In this document: positions 36,436-47,440 of the stretch, piece after piece
Numbering within the stretch: the stretch's first letter is position 1
Layout: each line of letters opens with the position of its first letter
Source: Hericium rajendrae
Lineage: Eukaryota > Basidiomycota > Agaricomycetes > Russulales > Hericiaceae
Assembly: GCA_033439255.1 (NCBI GenBank)
Contig: CM065887.1
Coordinates: 1,116,001-1,180,000, forward strand
Reading direction: 5' to 3'
DNA length: 64,000 bases
Position numbers and translations under genes: made by a program
The notes under the pieces: generated by a model
Databases searched by the model: none
Told to the model about the DNA's origin: nothing
Seen by the model: only the letters and a program-made list of their open reading frames with translations

Positions 36436-37254
36436 TGATACGCCTCAAGCTGTGTTCAGCAACGTCAGACCTCATCTCACCATCTTCCATGCAGCTCCCC
36501 TTCACTTCCATCCAGCTTCCAGCTCCTCACCCACCAACCTCGCTCAGAGCGGTGATGTCCCTCATCTCAGGAGTTGTCAGCTACTGCAGGCCTCACCGAG
36601 GTTTCCTCAAGTTCGCTCCAGGTCGTCCTCAGCGGTTTTGGTGAGCCAATCAGGTTGCTGGCATTATGGTACCGGGTCTGTGTTGTACAGGATGCCTGGA
36701 TGCCACCTTTTGATGGTTTCGGACCATAGATGTACCATAGAGCAGCCGAGTCCGAGATCGCCCGAGACCGCCAAGGGCGAGTTTCTTACTTGTATGGTAG
36801 AGGGAGTCCCAGCTTCGAATAGAACCCCTCAGTGCACCTTTCCCCCTCAGAGCTCAGACCTCAGAAGTCTCTCTCACTGTTGTTCTCATCGTTCTCCAGA
36901 CTTTAGACAAGTCCGCCCTTTTTAGGCCAGTCCCCCGCAGCGTCGTTCATCAGATTCAGTCATATCAGCCGCTTTTCAGTCCTTTTCTCTAGGATTAGTC
37001 CGTCGTATCGGAGACCCGTGTGTCTCGTCGTTCTCCTTGTCATTCTACAGCCGTTCCTCATCCTTCCCAGCTGCTTATCACCAGATCGCCTCAGTCTCGC
37101 CCATAGCGAACCAGTCACCCCATCGTTCCTGCTGCAGTGACCCTCAGCTGCCCTCACCTCACTCCTCACTTGAGATACTTGGTCCCCTTGCACCCCCAGT
37201 ACTCTGTTGGTTTTGGTTTTGGCTGCCGCCTCCATTCCCAGGGTCCACACATCA
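36436..37254 (+). repeat. 5' LTR of element B
   Basis: 819 bp, TGATACGCC ... CACATCA, nearly identical to 40818-41637. It is preceded by GCGT. Confidence 0.92.
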
Positions 37255-37257
37255 TTT

Positions 37258-37275
37258 TGGAGCCCACCGCGAGGG
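37258..37275 (+). promoter_or_regulatory. primer-binding site of element B
   Basis: TGGAGCCCACCGCGAGGG, three bases after the LTR end, identical to the site in elements A and C. Confidence 0.8.
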
Positions 37276-38816
37276 TTCCATACTCAAAACAGTGAGGGGT
37301 GTACCCAGGCGTAGCCTCTATCAGGTCAAGACTACCATCGAGGTCAGGACATCGCATTTTTGCTCTCTATCACATTCTCGCTTGCTATCGCCTTAGGCAG
37401 CCTTGGTGCATTCTTCGAGATCGCCATTGGTTGCAGAGCTTTCCAACCGGTTCTCAGCACCATTCATCGCACCTGATTGCCTCCTGTCGCTTTCCACCAT
37501 CCTGCCCCTCCCAGAGTCGCTTTTTGTTGCCCAGGACCATCCTCCATCTCTCCTCAGTGCCCTGTACTGGCTCAGATCGTTCCGAGTCATCTCCTATCAC
37601 CTCTCGTCACCTCCGGCCTTTCTTCGTCGTCTTTAAGTCACTCCAATCGTCTTTAATCATCCCTTGATCACCTCAGATCGTCTCAGCTCGCCTCAAGGTT
37701 GCCTTAGGTGGACTCGGTCCTCAGCATCTCTTACTGCCTAGCATCACTTCTCACTTCGTTTGGTCGCCCCAGATCGCATTTTGACGGCATTAGTTGGTCT
37801 TCAATCGCTCTTGTTTGCCTTTTTAGCACCCAGGATCATCACCTAGCGCTGTCACCACAGAGTCGCCGATAGCGTACTAGGTCGCAGCCAGCTTTCAGCA
37901 TCTTAGGTCGTCCAGGATTGCCCTTATATCCCCTTCGGCGACCTCTTCACACCATTGAGTCATCCCAGCTCCCTTCTGTTGCTCAGACTCGCCTTGGAGG
38001 TGCCTCTGTACCCCATAGCTTGCATCAGCTCCTCCTCCTATCACCTTCCAGTGCTTTGAGTCACTTTTCTTTGCCCCAGGGTGCCTATTGATCACTCCTA
38101 TCACTGTCTTTCGTTCAGGAGCCATCTCCCATCGACTTATTGCATTTTGTCTTAGGCAAGGTCACCCCAGCATCCCTAGCACTCTCCATTGGTTGCAGAG
38201 GAGTCTTGTTTCTTTCAGGTTGAGCCAGTTGTGTCCAGACCGCTTACAGTCCATCCCAAAGTCACCATTGACGTTCAGGAGCCTCTCGAGTCACTCTCAG
38301 GTCATTTTCTTGGCCCCTTCTTGCTTTCTTTTGTTTCAGATTTCCGCTGGCGATCTTGACTCGCCGTCGGCGACATTGGTTGCTTTTAGCAGTTTCTCAT
38401 CGCTTTTCCAGGTCATATTGTCCCAGGAGCACCCCTGGCCCCTTTGGATCATCTCTCCCTATCGCTCGTCATTCTGGTTGCCCCAGAATTGCCTTCTATT
38501 GCTTTTGAGCATTTGTCATCGCTTTTGAGCACCTTTCATCGCTTTTGAGCATTCCAGATCATCGGTTATCATCTCAGGTCGTTGTCCACCACCTTGGCTC
38601 TTCACTCGTCCCTTCCAATTGTCTCGCATTGCCCTAGTCATAGCAAGATCGCCTCAAAGTCGCTCCTCATCGCCCCTGATCACCCCTAGTTCATCTCAGG
38701 CTCACTTTCCTCACATCAGAGTCACCTCCATCGTTCCTGATTGCTCTAGCGTGCCCCCGACCACTACTGCTCACTTTCATCCTCGACATTACCCCTGTTC
38801 CGCCGCTTCTGTTACA
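37276..38816 (+). repeat. long quasi-repetitive leader of element B
   Basis: 1.5 kb of pyrimidine-rich, loosely periodic sequence made of variants of atcgcctt/ctcagatcgtc/catcacctt every 10-25 bp. The clearest block is at ~38,500-38,560, where catcgcttttgagca recurs at ~22 bp spacing three or four times. There is no convincing gene before the conserved gag start. It may be an RNA packaging or structure region. Confidence 0.6.
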
Positions 38817-40679
38817 ATGACGCCATCAGCGTTCATGCCAATGCGTGGAGAGAGCGGTGCTCCCAGCTTTGCCGGAGACGATCCCCGTGAACTCGGACCA
38901 TATTTTGCAGACCTGGAGTTTTGTTTTCAGCGCTTTCAGGTCCAGGATGATTTGGAGAAGAAGGCTCATGCGGTCCGGCTTTTGTCTGAGTTAGATGCCC
39001 AGGATCTCTGGCAGTCTGAACCGAGTTTTGGCACAGGCACTTGGAACGAGTTCAAGGCTGCGATCCAGAAGTTGTATCCAGGTTCCGAAGCAGGAGGCCT
39101 TTGGTCCAGGCAGGATTTGGTGGCTCTCGCTCGAAGGATGCTTCAGGCGAACTTGTCCTCCTTAGGCGAACTTGGTGCATTTCTTCATCGGTTTTTGGTC
39201 ATTTCACGTTGCCTGCAGCACCAGGGACGTCTCTCTGCTTTTGAGGAGCAGCATTTCTTCCTCTCAGCGCTTCCAGATCGACTCTGCCAACAGATTGAGG
39301 CCTATCTCACCCAGAGGCACCCAGACCACCATCCAGACGAGCCCTACCCCATTATTGACATCTATCACGCTGCTAAGCACATTCTGCATGGTACCAGCAT
39401 CACATTTGGCCCTCATACAAGCTGTAATGACCCAGTTGCCGACGTTTTGGCAAGTTCGCCACCAGCGGTCTTGGGTTCTGCAACCACAATCACCATCGAG
39501 AGCGAGCATGTACCCTCATTAGCGAATCTCCTGCTTAGAACGGTCCAGCCACCGACATTTTCACCTCCTGTCCAGCCAGCGACCTCCTGTATGCCTTCGA
39601 CGACCTTCAGACAGCCTCAGCGTATTCGGACTGCCCCTGGGCATTGCAGCTTCTGTGGGGCCCATGGTCACTTCCTTCGTCAGTGCGCAGCAGTTCAGAC
39701 GTACCTGAAGGCTGGCAAGTGCAAGTTCAATGCCAGAGGCGAGATCACTTTACCTTCTGGGGCCTGGCTACCTCGAGGTGTCCCAGGTGATCCCATTGCA
39801 GTTCGTCTTGACCAGTTCTATCAGCGCACCCCATCCTGGCATGCCCCAGACCACTCTTCACCAAGCACCATTGCTCAAACTGCTCCCTTTGTCCACCAAA
39901 TGCCTGCTCCGCACAAGTCTGCCCACAGCGACCTTCCTTCGACCACAGATCAAGTGTCCTTTGATGATCGAGTCTATCTTCTAAGGCGTGGCCTCTCCAT
40001 TTCGACACCGATCCAGTCTGGCAGACATCAGCTTGCTCAGCTCTATCAGATGCAACTCGACTTCACCACCTACCACGCTCGAGGCGAACTTGCTCAGCTC
40101 CGTGAGCTAGCAGTGATGCCAGCCCATATGTCGAGGCCATCCTTCGTCGATCGTCATGTGTCATCATCTAGGAGGCCTCTCCTGTCATCCAGAGACCAAT
40201 GCGAGCAGTTAGAGACTCAAGTTCGCTCTGCGCTCAATGTCGCCCAAAGCGAACCACCAGCGAACTTGTTTCTATTGGACTTAGAGAAGCACCAAGTCTC
40301 GAACAGCTCATCTACCCTTCCTTCTACCGTCTCTACCGATGCAGAGTTTCTTTCTCAATGCGCAGACCTGCAGGTGGATCACCAGGGTGTCTCAGAACCT
40401 GATCTTAGCCCAGGAGTCCTTGTTGGTAGCTCTGAACCCACTCCAAGCTCGCCTACAACGTCCAAGCCTATACCTGCCGACTGTCGACCTCCGTTTTCCA
40501 TCACTCCACTGCTTTCAGTGTCATTTCTCCAGTCGCTTTTCAGATCCGCATCAAGTTCGCTCAGGGCACCCTTAGTCGACGACAGCGATATCATCTTCCT
40601 TGACCATCTCACTTTCCATCAGAACCCACCAGCAGTGATCCCAGATCGTCCTCCTCTACCACGATGCATTCCCGCTTGA
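38817..40679 (+). CDS. gag: element B gag
   Basis: MTPSAFMPMRGESGAPSF starts a gag domain closely like element A's (RELGPYFADLEFCFQRF, HAVRLLSELDAQDLW, WNEFKAAIQKLYPG, LGELGAFLHRFLVISRCL) with a zinc knuckle CSFCGAHGHFLRQC (~39,650). About 400 further low-complexity residues follow; they contain no protease motif. The frame is open further upstream (to ~38,619), so the start is chosen by likeness to A. Confidence 0.8.
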   Translation: MTPSAFMPMRGESGAPSFAGDDPRELGPYFADLEFCFQRFQVQDDLEKKAHAVRLLSELDAQDLWQSEPSFGTGTWNEFKAAIQKLYPGSEAGGLWSRQDLVALARRMLQANLSSLGELGAFLHRFLVISRCLQHQGRLSAFEEQHFFLSALPDRLCQQIEAYLTQRHPDHHPDEPYPIIDIYHAAKHILHGTSITFGPHTSCNDPVADVLASSPPAVLGSATTITIESEHVPSLANLLLRTVQPPTFSPPVQPATSCMPSTTFRQPQRIRTAPGHCSFCGAHGHFLRQCAAVQTYLKAGKCKFNARGEITLPSGAWLPRGVPGDPIAVRLDQFYQRTPSWHAPDHSSPSTIAQTAPFVHQMPAPHKSAHSDLPSTTDQVSFDDRVYLLRRGLSISTPIQSGRHQLAQLYQMQLDFTTYHARGELAQLRELAVMPAHMSRPSFVDRHVSSSRRPLLSSRDQCEQLETQVRSALNVAQSEPPANLFLLDLEKHQVSNSSSTLPSTVSTDAEFLSQCADLQVDHQGVSEPDLSPGVLVGSSEPTPSSPTTSKPIPADCRPPFSITPLLSVSFLQSLFRSASSSLRAPLVDDSDIIFLDHLTFHQNPPAVIPDRPPLPRCIPA

Positions 40680-40804
40680 TCGTTGTCACCACCTCCACTC
40701 TCCTTCTCAGCTATAGTGAGAACACCGCTCGAAGCGTATTTGGTGTCTAGTGTCCGAATCCCTCGTGGGGCTCATTGGTTAGACTGAGGACAGTCTATTT
40801 TTCA

Positions 40805-40817
40805 GTTGGGGGGAGAA
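40805..40817 (+). promoter_or_regulatory. polypurine tract of element B
   Basis: gttggggggagaa lies directly before the TG of the 3' LTR. Confidence 0.75.
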
Positions 40818-41637
40818 TGATACGCCTCAAGCTGTGTTCAGCAACGTCAGACCTCATCTCACCATCTTCCATGCAGCTCCCCTTCACTTCCATCCAGCTT
40901 CCAGCTCCTCACCCACCAACCTCGCTCAGAGCGGTGATGTCCCTCATCTCAGGAGTTGTCAGCTACTGCAGGCCTCACCGAGGTTTCCTCAAGTTCGCTC
41001 CAGGTCGTCCTCAGCGGTTTTGGTGAGCCAATCAGGTTGCTGGCATTATGGTACCGGGTCTGTGTTGTACAGGATGCCTGGATGCCACCTTTTGATGGTT
41101 TCGGACCATAGATGTACCATAGAGCAGCCGAGTCCGAGATCGCCCGAGACCGCCAAGGGCGAGTTTCTTACTTGTATGGTAGAGGGAGTCCCAGCTTCGA
41201 ATAGAACCCCTCAGTGCACCTTTCCCCCTCAGAGCTCAGACCTCAGAAGTCTCTCTCACTGTTGTTCTCATCGTTCTCCGGACTTTAGACAAGTCCGCCC
41301 TTTTTAGGCCAGTCCGCCCGCAGCGTCGTTCATCAGATTCAGTCATATCAGCCGCTTTTCAGTCCTTTTCTCTAGGATTAGTCCGTCGTATCGGAGACCC
41401 GTGTGTCTCGTCGTTCTCCTTGTCATTCTACAGCCGTTCCTCATCCTTCCCAGCTGCTTATCACCAGATCGCCTCAGTCTCGCCCATAGCGAACCAGTCA
41501 CCCCATCGTTCCTGCTGCAGTGACCCTCAGCTGCTCTCACCTCACTCCTCACTTGAGATACTTGGTCCCCTTGCACCCCCAGTACTCTGTTGGTTTTGGT
41601 TTTGGCTGCCGCCTCCATTCCCAGGGTCCACACATCA
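40818..41637 (+). repeat. 3' LTR of element B
   Basis: 820 bp copy of 36436-37254 with about three differences noticed by eye. It is followed by GCGT, the target duplication, and then the pol sequence of element A. Confidence 0.92.
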
Positions 41638-43859
41638 GCGTGGCCCGCATCTTCATCAAGAACTTTGCAAAACGTGCTCACCATCTGGTACGGGTTACGC
41701 GCAAGGACACCCCATTCGAGTTCGGCCCAGACCAGTTGGCTGCGCAGGAAGACCTTAAGCAAGCGCTACTCGCATCACCCGCCCTGTGCGCGATAGATTA
41801 CGAGTCTCCCGCCTCAGTGATCCTGGGCGTCGACACCTCCTATATTGCCATCGGTTACCTACTCTGTCAACAGGATGTGGGCGACCCCAAAGTTTGCCGG
41901 TATGCCCGCTTCGGCTCTATCGCCCTGAATGACCGTGAGGCGCGCTTCTCCCAACCAAAGCTGGAATTATATGGCCTATACCGGAGCCTTCGCGCACTCA
42001 AACTCTGGCTCATTGGCGTCCGCAACCTGATTATCGAAGTTGACACCCGTTATATATCCGGCATGCTGAATAATCCCGATCTCGCCCCTAGTGCGTCCAT
42101 GAACCGGTGGATCGTCGGCATCCTCATGTTTCAATTTACCCTGGTTCACGTCCCTGGCGAGAAGCATGGGCCGGATGGCCTCTCCCGGCGCCGCCCCCAG
42201 GACGACGATGCGCCCAAACCCGATGACGACTTCGATGACTGGGTCGACCGTGCTTATGGCTTTGTACACATAATAAATGTGCCTCGGATCGGCCATGACC
42301 GCCCTCAGCTGGCCCAACAGCTCATCTCGACCAATGTCGCCGCCGGCGATTTTGTCGCGCCCCCACCGCAAGACCACTTGGCGTCCTACGCAGACGTTCC
42401 AAGGTCCGAAAAATCCCTCCTCACGGATGCCCGACTGCGCGCCATCACCGACTTCCTGCTCCATCCGATCCGCCCTGACGGATTGACGGACCGGGAATAC
42501 GCTCGCTTCCTGCGTTATTGCCGCGACTTCTTCATGAAAGGTGGCCGCCTCTGGAAGCGTGACAAGACAAATGTGCACAAACTAGTGCTCCTGCCGACCG
42601 GCCGCTGGGCTGCTCTCATTGAGACTCATGAGTCCGCGGGACACCGTGGCGTCGCCGCAACCGCCCTCCTGCTCGCGGTCCGTTTCTGGTGGCCTTTTAT
42701 GGGCTCGGATGTCGCTTGGTTCGTCCGTTCGTGCCATATTTGCCAAGCGTTCCAGATCCGCAAAGTTCTTATCCCGCCAACGGTTGCGGTGCCCGCGCCT
42801 TTATTTGCGAAAATGTACATGGATACCATGCACCTGCCGAAATCCAACAATATGCAATACCTGGTCCAAGGGTGCTGCTCTGTGTCCCACTTTCCCGAAT
42901 GGCGCATGCTGCGCAAAGAACGCAGCGAGCACATTGCTGATTGGATTTACCAAGACATCTTGTGCCGTTGGGGTATGCTCACCGAAATCGTGTCCGACAA
43001 CGGCGGCCCGTTCGTTAAAGCCTTGACGCAGCTGGAAAAGAAGTACCACGTCCGGCATATCCGCATCTCGGGCTATAACTCGAGAGCCAACGGCATCGCT
43101 GAGCGTGCACACTTTGACGTACGCCAAGCCCTGATCAAGGCCGCCGACGGCGTGGAGAAGAATTGGAGCTACTCAGCCCACTCCGTGTTCTGGTCGGAAC
43201 GTATCACCATCCGCCGGCGCATGGGCTGTTCCCCATACTTCGCGGTAACCGGTACGCACCCCCTGATGCCGCTCGATATCGCTGAAGCCACCTACCTGCT
43301 ACCGCCGCCCGAGGCGATCTTGTCCTCTACCGACCTGATCGCCTCCCACGCTCTTGCCCTGCAGAAGCATCAAAAGGACCTTCAGCGACTTCACAGCCGC
43401 GTCTACGAGGCCCGCCTCCAGGCAGCACGAAAATTCGAACTGGAACATGAATGCACGATCTGCGACTTTGACTTTCGCCGCGGCGAACTGGTACTTGTCC
43501 GCAATTCCGCGTACAGCACCAGCCATTCTTGGAAGACCAAACCGCGCTACCTAGGCCTGTACCTCGTCCTCGGCCGCAACAAGGGGCGTGCTTACCTCTT
43601 GTGTGAGCTCGACGGTACGTTATTCGACCGGCCCACTGCAGCCTACCGCGTTGTCCCGTATTTCGCCCATACCATCCTCGATCACCCGCCATTGGAAGAT
43701 TTCCTCGATGTCGGCATCGAGCAGTTTGAACGTTTACTCGCCTCCACCGTCACAGACCCGGATGACGAAACCGCCGGCAGCGACCTCGGCGAATTCGACA
43801 GGTCCCGACCAAGTTCGCCCACGGCGTCCTCTGACCACTCGACTAGCGAGGAGGACTGA
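41638..43859 (+). CDS. pol: element A pol, 3' part (RNase H and integrase)
   Basis: Begins right after element B. RNase H: ILGVDTSYIAIGYLLCQQ and SQPKLELYGLYRSLRALK. Integrase: zinc-finger H-H-C-C (ETHESAGHRG ... VRSCHICQAF), the DDE core with MYMDTMHLP, EIVSDNGGPFV and ANGIAERAHFD, and a C-terminal barrel (LVLVRNSAYST, KPRYLGLYLVLGR) of the GPY/F kind. No chromodomain is evident at the end. Fossil element; described by parts only. Confidence 0.8.
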
Positions 43860-43873
43860 GGGCAGTCCATTTT

Positions 43874-43887
43874 TCAGTTAGGGGGAG
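43874..43887 (+). promoter_or_regulatory. polypurine tract of element A
   Basis: cagttagggggagtaga follows the pol stop, preceded by a TTTTT run. Element B has the same arrangement (cagttggggggagaa) just before its 3' LTR. This is the expected plus-strand primer site. Confidence 0.65.
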
Positions 43888-44316
43888 TAGAGGCCATCAG
43901 TTAAGCGTGTCGACGACCTTGGACGCCCCACCAATACCCACACGCACGAAATAAATCTATTGTTACTTGCATTTCGACAAACTCGCCTTGGGCGATCTTC
44001 ATACCATCCACCACTCAGATTTTACCTTCACCAATCGTATAGGCCCTGACAAGAGCGCCTGGGGCGACTTTGCTTCTTTCTGGTTTTCCCCTTTAGATTC
44101 ACACAGGTTCAGACTTCAAGAGGGGCTCCCATTCGGCAGGAGCAACGATACAGTAGGACTCGGCGTCCCGATTACGAGCAACCTATAGTAAAAAGCCGAG
44201 CCTAAGGCCCGGGCAACACAAAACGTATGCGACAACTTCCACGACGACAAAACAAGATAGCAAATTTAAAAAGGGGAGGGTCTTTCCCTCCCCGCGCAAA
44301 GCGACAGCCCCGCTCG

Positions 44317-44577
44317 TCAGGAGTCAGCCGGCACGACTTCCTCTGACGCGGCCACCTCAGCGACGGGAGCCGCCGTCGGCTCCAACGGCTCACCAGGACC
44401 CTCGACCGAAGGAACGGGGGACTCCCTCGCAAGCGGGCGCGAAGACGGACCCGCGGTGGGACTCGCCGCGGCCTCCTCCTCTGCGTCGTTAGCGGCATCC
44501 GCAGGCTCGTCCTTGGCGACCTTGCCCTCTTCATCCGCCTCCGCCACGATATACTCGCCGCGCGTTGTCGTGAACAA
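44317..44577 (-). pseudogene. gene fragment, Ala/Glu/Pro-rich C-terminus
   Basis: Open - strand stretch reading FTTTRGEYIVAEADEEGK, then a low-complexity acidic Ala/Pro tail to a stop. It has no ATG and no upstream exon that I can support, so it is taken as the broken-off end of a longer gene of unknown, possibly repeat-borne, origin. Confidence 0.3.
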
Positions 44578-44860
44578 AACCCGTTTTGATCATCGACCTG
44601 AGTGATTCAGTGATTAAAATTGTACGATAGATCGGTATCGGTGTGCGATAGATCAGTATGGGCCGATAAATGGGTTGCTGAACACTATGGGACCTGATCG
44701 GCAAAAACCAAGCGACCGGACCAAGTCGAGACCCAGATTCAAGATCCCGATCACCCTCAACCTGCAGTCTGGCGCCTGATCTTAAGATTCAGTAATATTC
44801 ATGTGGAAGCAAGAATGATATTAAAGGGTTCGCGTTGACACACAGTGCCACCTGGCAACC

Positions 44861-45685
44861 ATGCTCGGTATTTTCTGCCCTCATCGCTCATCTCTTGATG
44901 CACAGCTTTATCCGCTGCTCGTCAATCCAATCTTCAAGGACAATCCCATCGAAGTCCGAGTAACCCGCGAATACACCCGCCACGTGCTACCTAATTCGGT
45001 CATCTCAGGTGTACAGCCCACGTCAGGATTCCCCAGGATGTCTATCTCGAGCAGAGCATCGATAAGTGCCGTGCGCCCTGCCTCGTGTCAACGGCCAGGT
45101 GGCATAGCCCCACCGGACCAGCATGCCCTACCACCTCGCCCCTCCTCTCCTCTCCAGATCGTCAATGACCTCGACGATGATGACCACCTCACGTATCCCT
45201 CCTCCTATCGTCATCTCTCGGTAGAGGCACGGTATCCTGCCTACTCGCTCAGCTGGTTCGTCACGCAGCGCCCATCCCTTCACATCCGCAAAGGCCTGCT
45301 CGTCGAGCTGGTGCTGACTTACAAGGAGACCACCCTCACCACCTGAGCTCGCTTGGCCAAGATCTCGCATGTCGGCCCAACCTGGGTGCACTTCCGAGCA
45401 GAGCGTGAAGACACTCGGGGGTACGAACCGACAAGTGTCCAGCTCGTGGTCCCTCGCATCTGGACCGAGCTCCCTCGCTACTATCCCATCCTCGCTCTCC
45501 TTAGCTGCTGCCATCCGATCGACATCCACGAACCATTCGACCCGGCAGGTGACAGGCAGATCCACAACCGGCCATTCATCCTCCCCGACAATGTCGACCC
45601 TGAGGATGTGGAGAGGGTGGAGCAGTTGCGGTGGTGGTCATGCAAGATGGATATCTTGACAGGGAAGGAACGGTACTACATCTGA
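44861..45685 (+). pseudogene. unidentified gene remnant between retroelements A and C
   Basis: Two open stretches in the same frame (44861-45346 and 45353-45685), separated by a short interruption. The residues look protein-like (EARYPAYSLSWFVTQRPSLH; VHFRAEREDTRGYEPTSVQL; NVDPEDVERVEQLRWWSC) but belong to no family I recognise. It lies alone between two LTR elements and may be a repeat-borne gene or a trapped host gene. Confidence 0.4.
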
Positions 45686-46289
45686 GGAGAGGGAATGCAG
45701 CCATGGACTGCTCGTATGTTTTGTTTTGTCTCATGCTTTGCTTGCGATCGCATCGTCGTCACTCATTTTCGCATCTACGCTATCTGTCATCATATTCCGC
45801 ATGTCGATCTTTGCGCGCGAGCTATTCGGACCTTCTGCATTAATCACACGACCATCTGTCCCATCGCACCCTCCTTCGTCGACTTCATCATTTTTCCTCA
45901 TCCGTCACAAGTTAGGAAGTGCTACGTGGACTTTACTACTATTGTTTACTCGGCTATGATGAGCGCGCATACTATACGTCACATGCAGCAGTTGTCCGTA
46001 GTTTGTTCGTCATGATGGAATACATTCGTTCAGTGACATGTTCAGAAAGCTTGAAGGTTTACAGTAAAGCTAGATAAATCTTAAAGATATTTGAAAGTAA
46101 ACTTGAGCTATTCTATGTCTAGTAATAGAATGAGAACAAGTGCCAGGACTCAGAACTAAGTCTGAATAACTGTAACAATTGAGTAAAAATAAATACTCAA
46201 ATTTGTAAATAGTCTAAGAATAAAGAATAGCTCTAGTTCATGGTTCAACAAGTTTACAAGTGATGAGTCTGCCTAGCCCACAGGCCGAC

Positions 46290-46600
46290 AGAGCAGTGGA
46301 TTTGTAAGCACATTTGCTTACAGAGCATTGATAAAGTGTCAAATGGTAATAAACAAAGCTTATAAAGCAGAATCTCTGACTACAAAGCAAGATTTGGGAT
46401 TACAGAGCAGGAAAGATGTATTATAAAGCATGCAGAGTGCTAAGAAAGTGGATTTATAAGCAGGAAATGTGATTATGAATCAGATCAGTAAGCAAGAACG
46501 TGATTACAAATACACTTAATAAGCAAGGAATGCAGCATTACAAAGCCAAGTTTGCTTATAAAGCTCATTATAAATCACTAACAAATGCAGGAAATACTCT
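46290..46600 (+). repeat. degenerate repeats of ATTAYAAAGCA in element C LTR
   Basis: Variants of ttataaagca/attacaaagca recur roughly every 20-30 bp, about a dozen times (e.g. cttataaagcagaa, gactacaaagcaag, gattacagagcagg, ttataaagcatgc, cattacaaagcca, cttataaagctca), upstream of the LTR TATA box. The position suits an upstream activating region. Confidence 0.55.
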
Positions 46601-46684
46601 AAGGTTACATACATAGTAGATAGTTCTCACAGTAGTGTAGCATCATGTACATATATGGAAGTTCATTCTCGGGGCCCCAAAAGG

Positions 46685-46692
46685 TATATAAG
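46685..46692 (+). promoter_or_regulatory. TATA box in element C LTR
   Basis: TATATAAG in a setting of ggtatataaggagctcc, about 750 bp before the LTR end. Confidence 0.55.
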
Positions 46693-46962
46693 GAGCTCCA
46701 GATTGACCTAACCCCCCCAATCAACCACTTGACTTTAAACCACCATCTCCAGAGTGAGAATAAGTGTGAAGCATTTGAGTTAAGGTAAGTTTAGCTACTA
46801 GACCGATTGGAAGGCTAGTTAGTTAGTTGGTTCACTTAAGTCCTATCTTTGCTTTTACGTCTGTGGTACGTAAGCAACTCATCGATTCAAGTCTAGTTCC
46901 ATTCGACGTCCGTAGTACGTATTGAATATCGCCATCCAGTTTCAGTTCACGCAAGACCAAGT

Positions 46963-47083
46963 TACGACCTTTACGACCTTTACGACCTTTACGACCTTTA
47001 CGACCTTTACGACTTTTACGACCTTTACGACCTTTACGACTTTTACGACCTTTACGACCTTTACGACCTTTACGACCTTTACA
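46963..47083 (+). repeat. 9 bp tandem repeat (acgaccttt)n
   Basis: About 13 copies of acgaccttt, two with acgactttt. Because 9 is a multiple of 3 it reads as an open Thr-Phe run, but it lies in the LTR and is not taken as coding. Two more acgactttt copies appear at ~47,137. Confidence 0.9.
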
Positions 47084-47440
47084 ATCTCAAGTCTCGACAC
47101 TTCAAGCTCAAGCCTTCTCGGAGTTTCGGCACTCTTACGACTTTTACGACCCAGTTATTCCGAAGTTTTGTTTGGTTCTATTTGTAGGAGCATACACAAG
47201 GCCAAGCAATTCTGCTATAAAACCCACAAAATAAGCACTAGCAAAGAGAAGCATACAAAGAGCTGCTCAACCATACGACAAAGAGAAAAACCTGACAAAC
47301 TCCTCGAACGACTAGGTACATCTGGGAAAGTGGAAAACCTGATAGTATCTAGGGTAGTGTGATTTGATTTATATTTTGGGTTGTTCATAAGCCTGGAATA
47401 TATACTCATATCCTTCGAACCACGCCACCGTCACGACATC

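Larger units (their letters stand above)
36436..41637 (+). mobile_element. gag-only, non-autonomous Ty3/Gypsy-type LTR element B (nested in A)
   Basis: Looks whole for its kind: two ~820 bp LTRs (TG...CA), primer site at 37258, long leader, one gag gene, polypurine tract, 3' LTR, and a 4 bp target duplication GCGT (36432-36435 and 41638-41641). There is no protease, reverse transcriptase or integrase, so it must rely on another element. Its gag, LTR end, primer site and polypurine tract resemble those of element A. The LTRs differ at only about three places in 820 bp by eye, so the insertion is recent. Confidence 0.88.
31660..43890 (+). mobile_element. Ty3/Gypsy LTR retrotransposon, element A (fossil, split by element B)
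   Basis: Parts in order: a 5' LTR seen by likeness to the LTR of element B, a primer-binding site (32057), gag, protease, and pol with reverse transcriptase, RNase H and integrase, then a polypurine tract at ~43,875. Element B sits inside pol. No matching 3' LTR was found after the polypurine tract, so the 3' end is taken as lost or replaced and the outer borders are approximate. Apart from the nested insertion the coding parts are long and open, so decay is slight. It is older than B, which lies within it. Confidence 0.8.
46041..47438 (+). repeat. probable 5' LTR of element C
   Basis: AT-rich 1.4 kb from TGTTCAGAAAG to ...CACGACA, two bases before the primer site. It holds a TATA box (TATATAAG, 46685) with a C-run downstream, as in an LTR promoter. 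Without a 3' partner the left border is a guess. Confidence 0.5.

Noticed and set aside
40775-41307. Separate gene in the 3' LTR of B, identical to frames at 36,261-36,925
   Set aside because: These are the same open frames in the two LTR copies, not a gene.
43400-43859. Chromodomain at the integrase C-terminus of element A
   Set aside because: The tail after the GPY/F-like barrel is acidic and low in complexity; no aromatic cage pattern is seen.
43890-44215. 3' LTR of element A
   Set aside because: The sequence after the polypurine tract shows no likeness to the 5' LTR end or to the LTRs of element B.
46922-47362. Thr-Phe-Thr repeat protein
   Set aside because: Product of a 9 bp DNA repeat inside the LTR, before the primer site and gag start.
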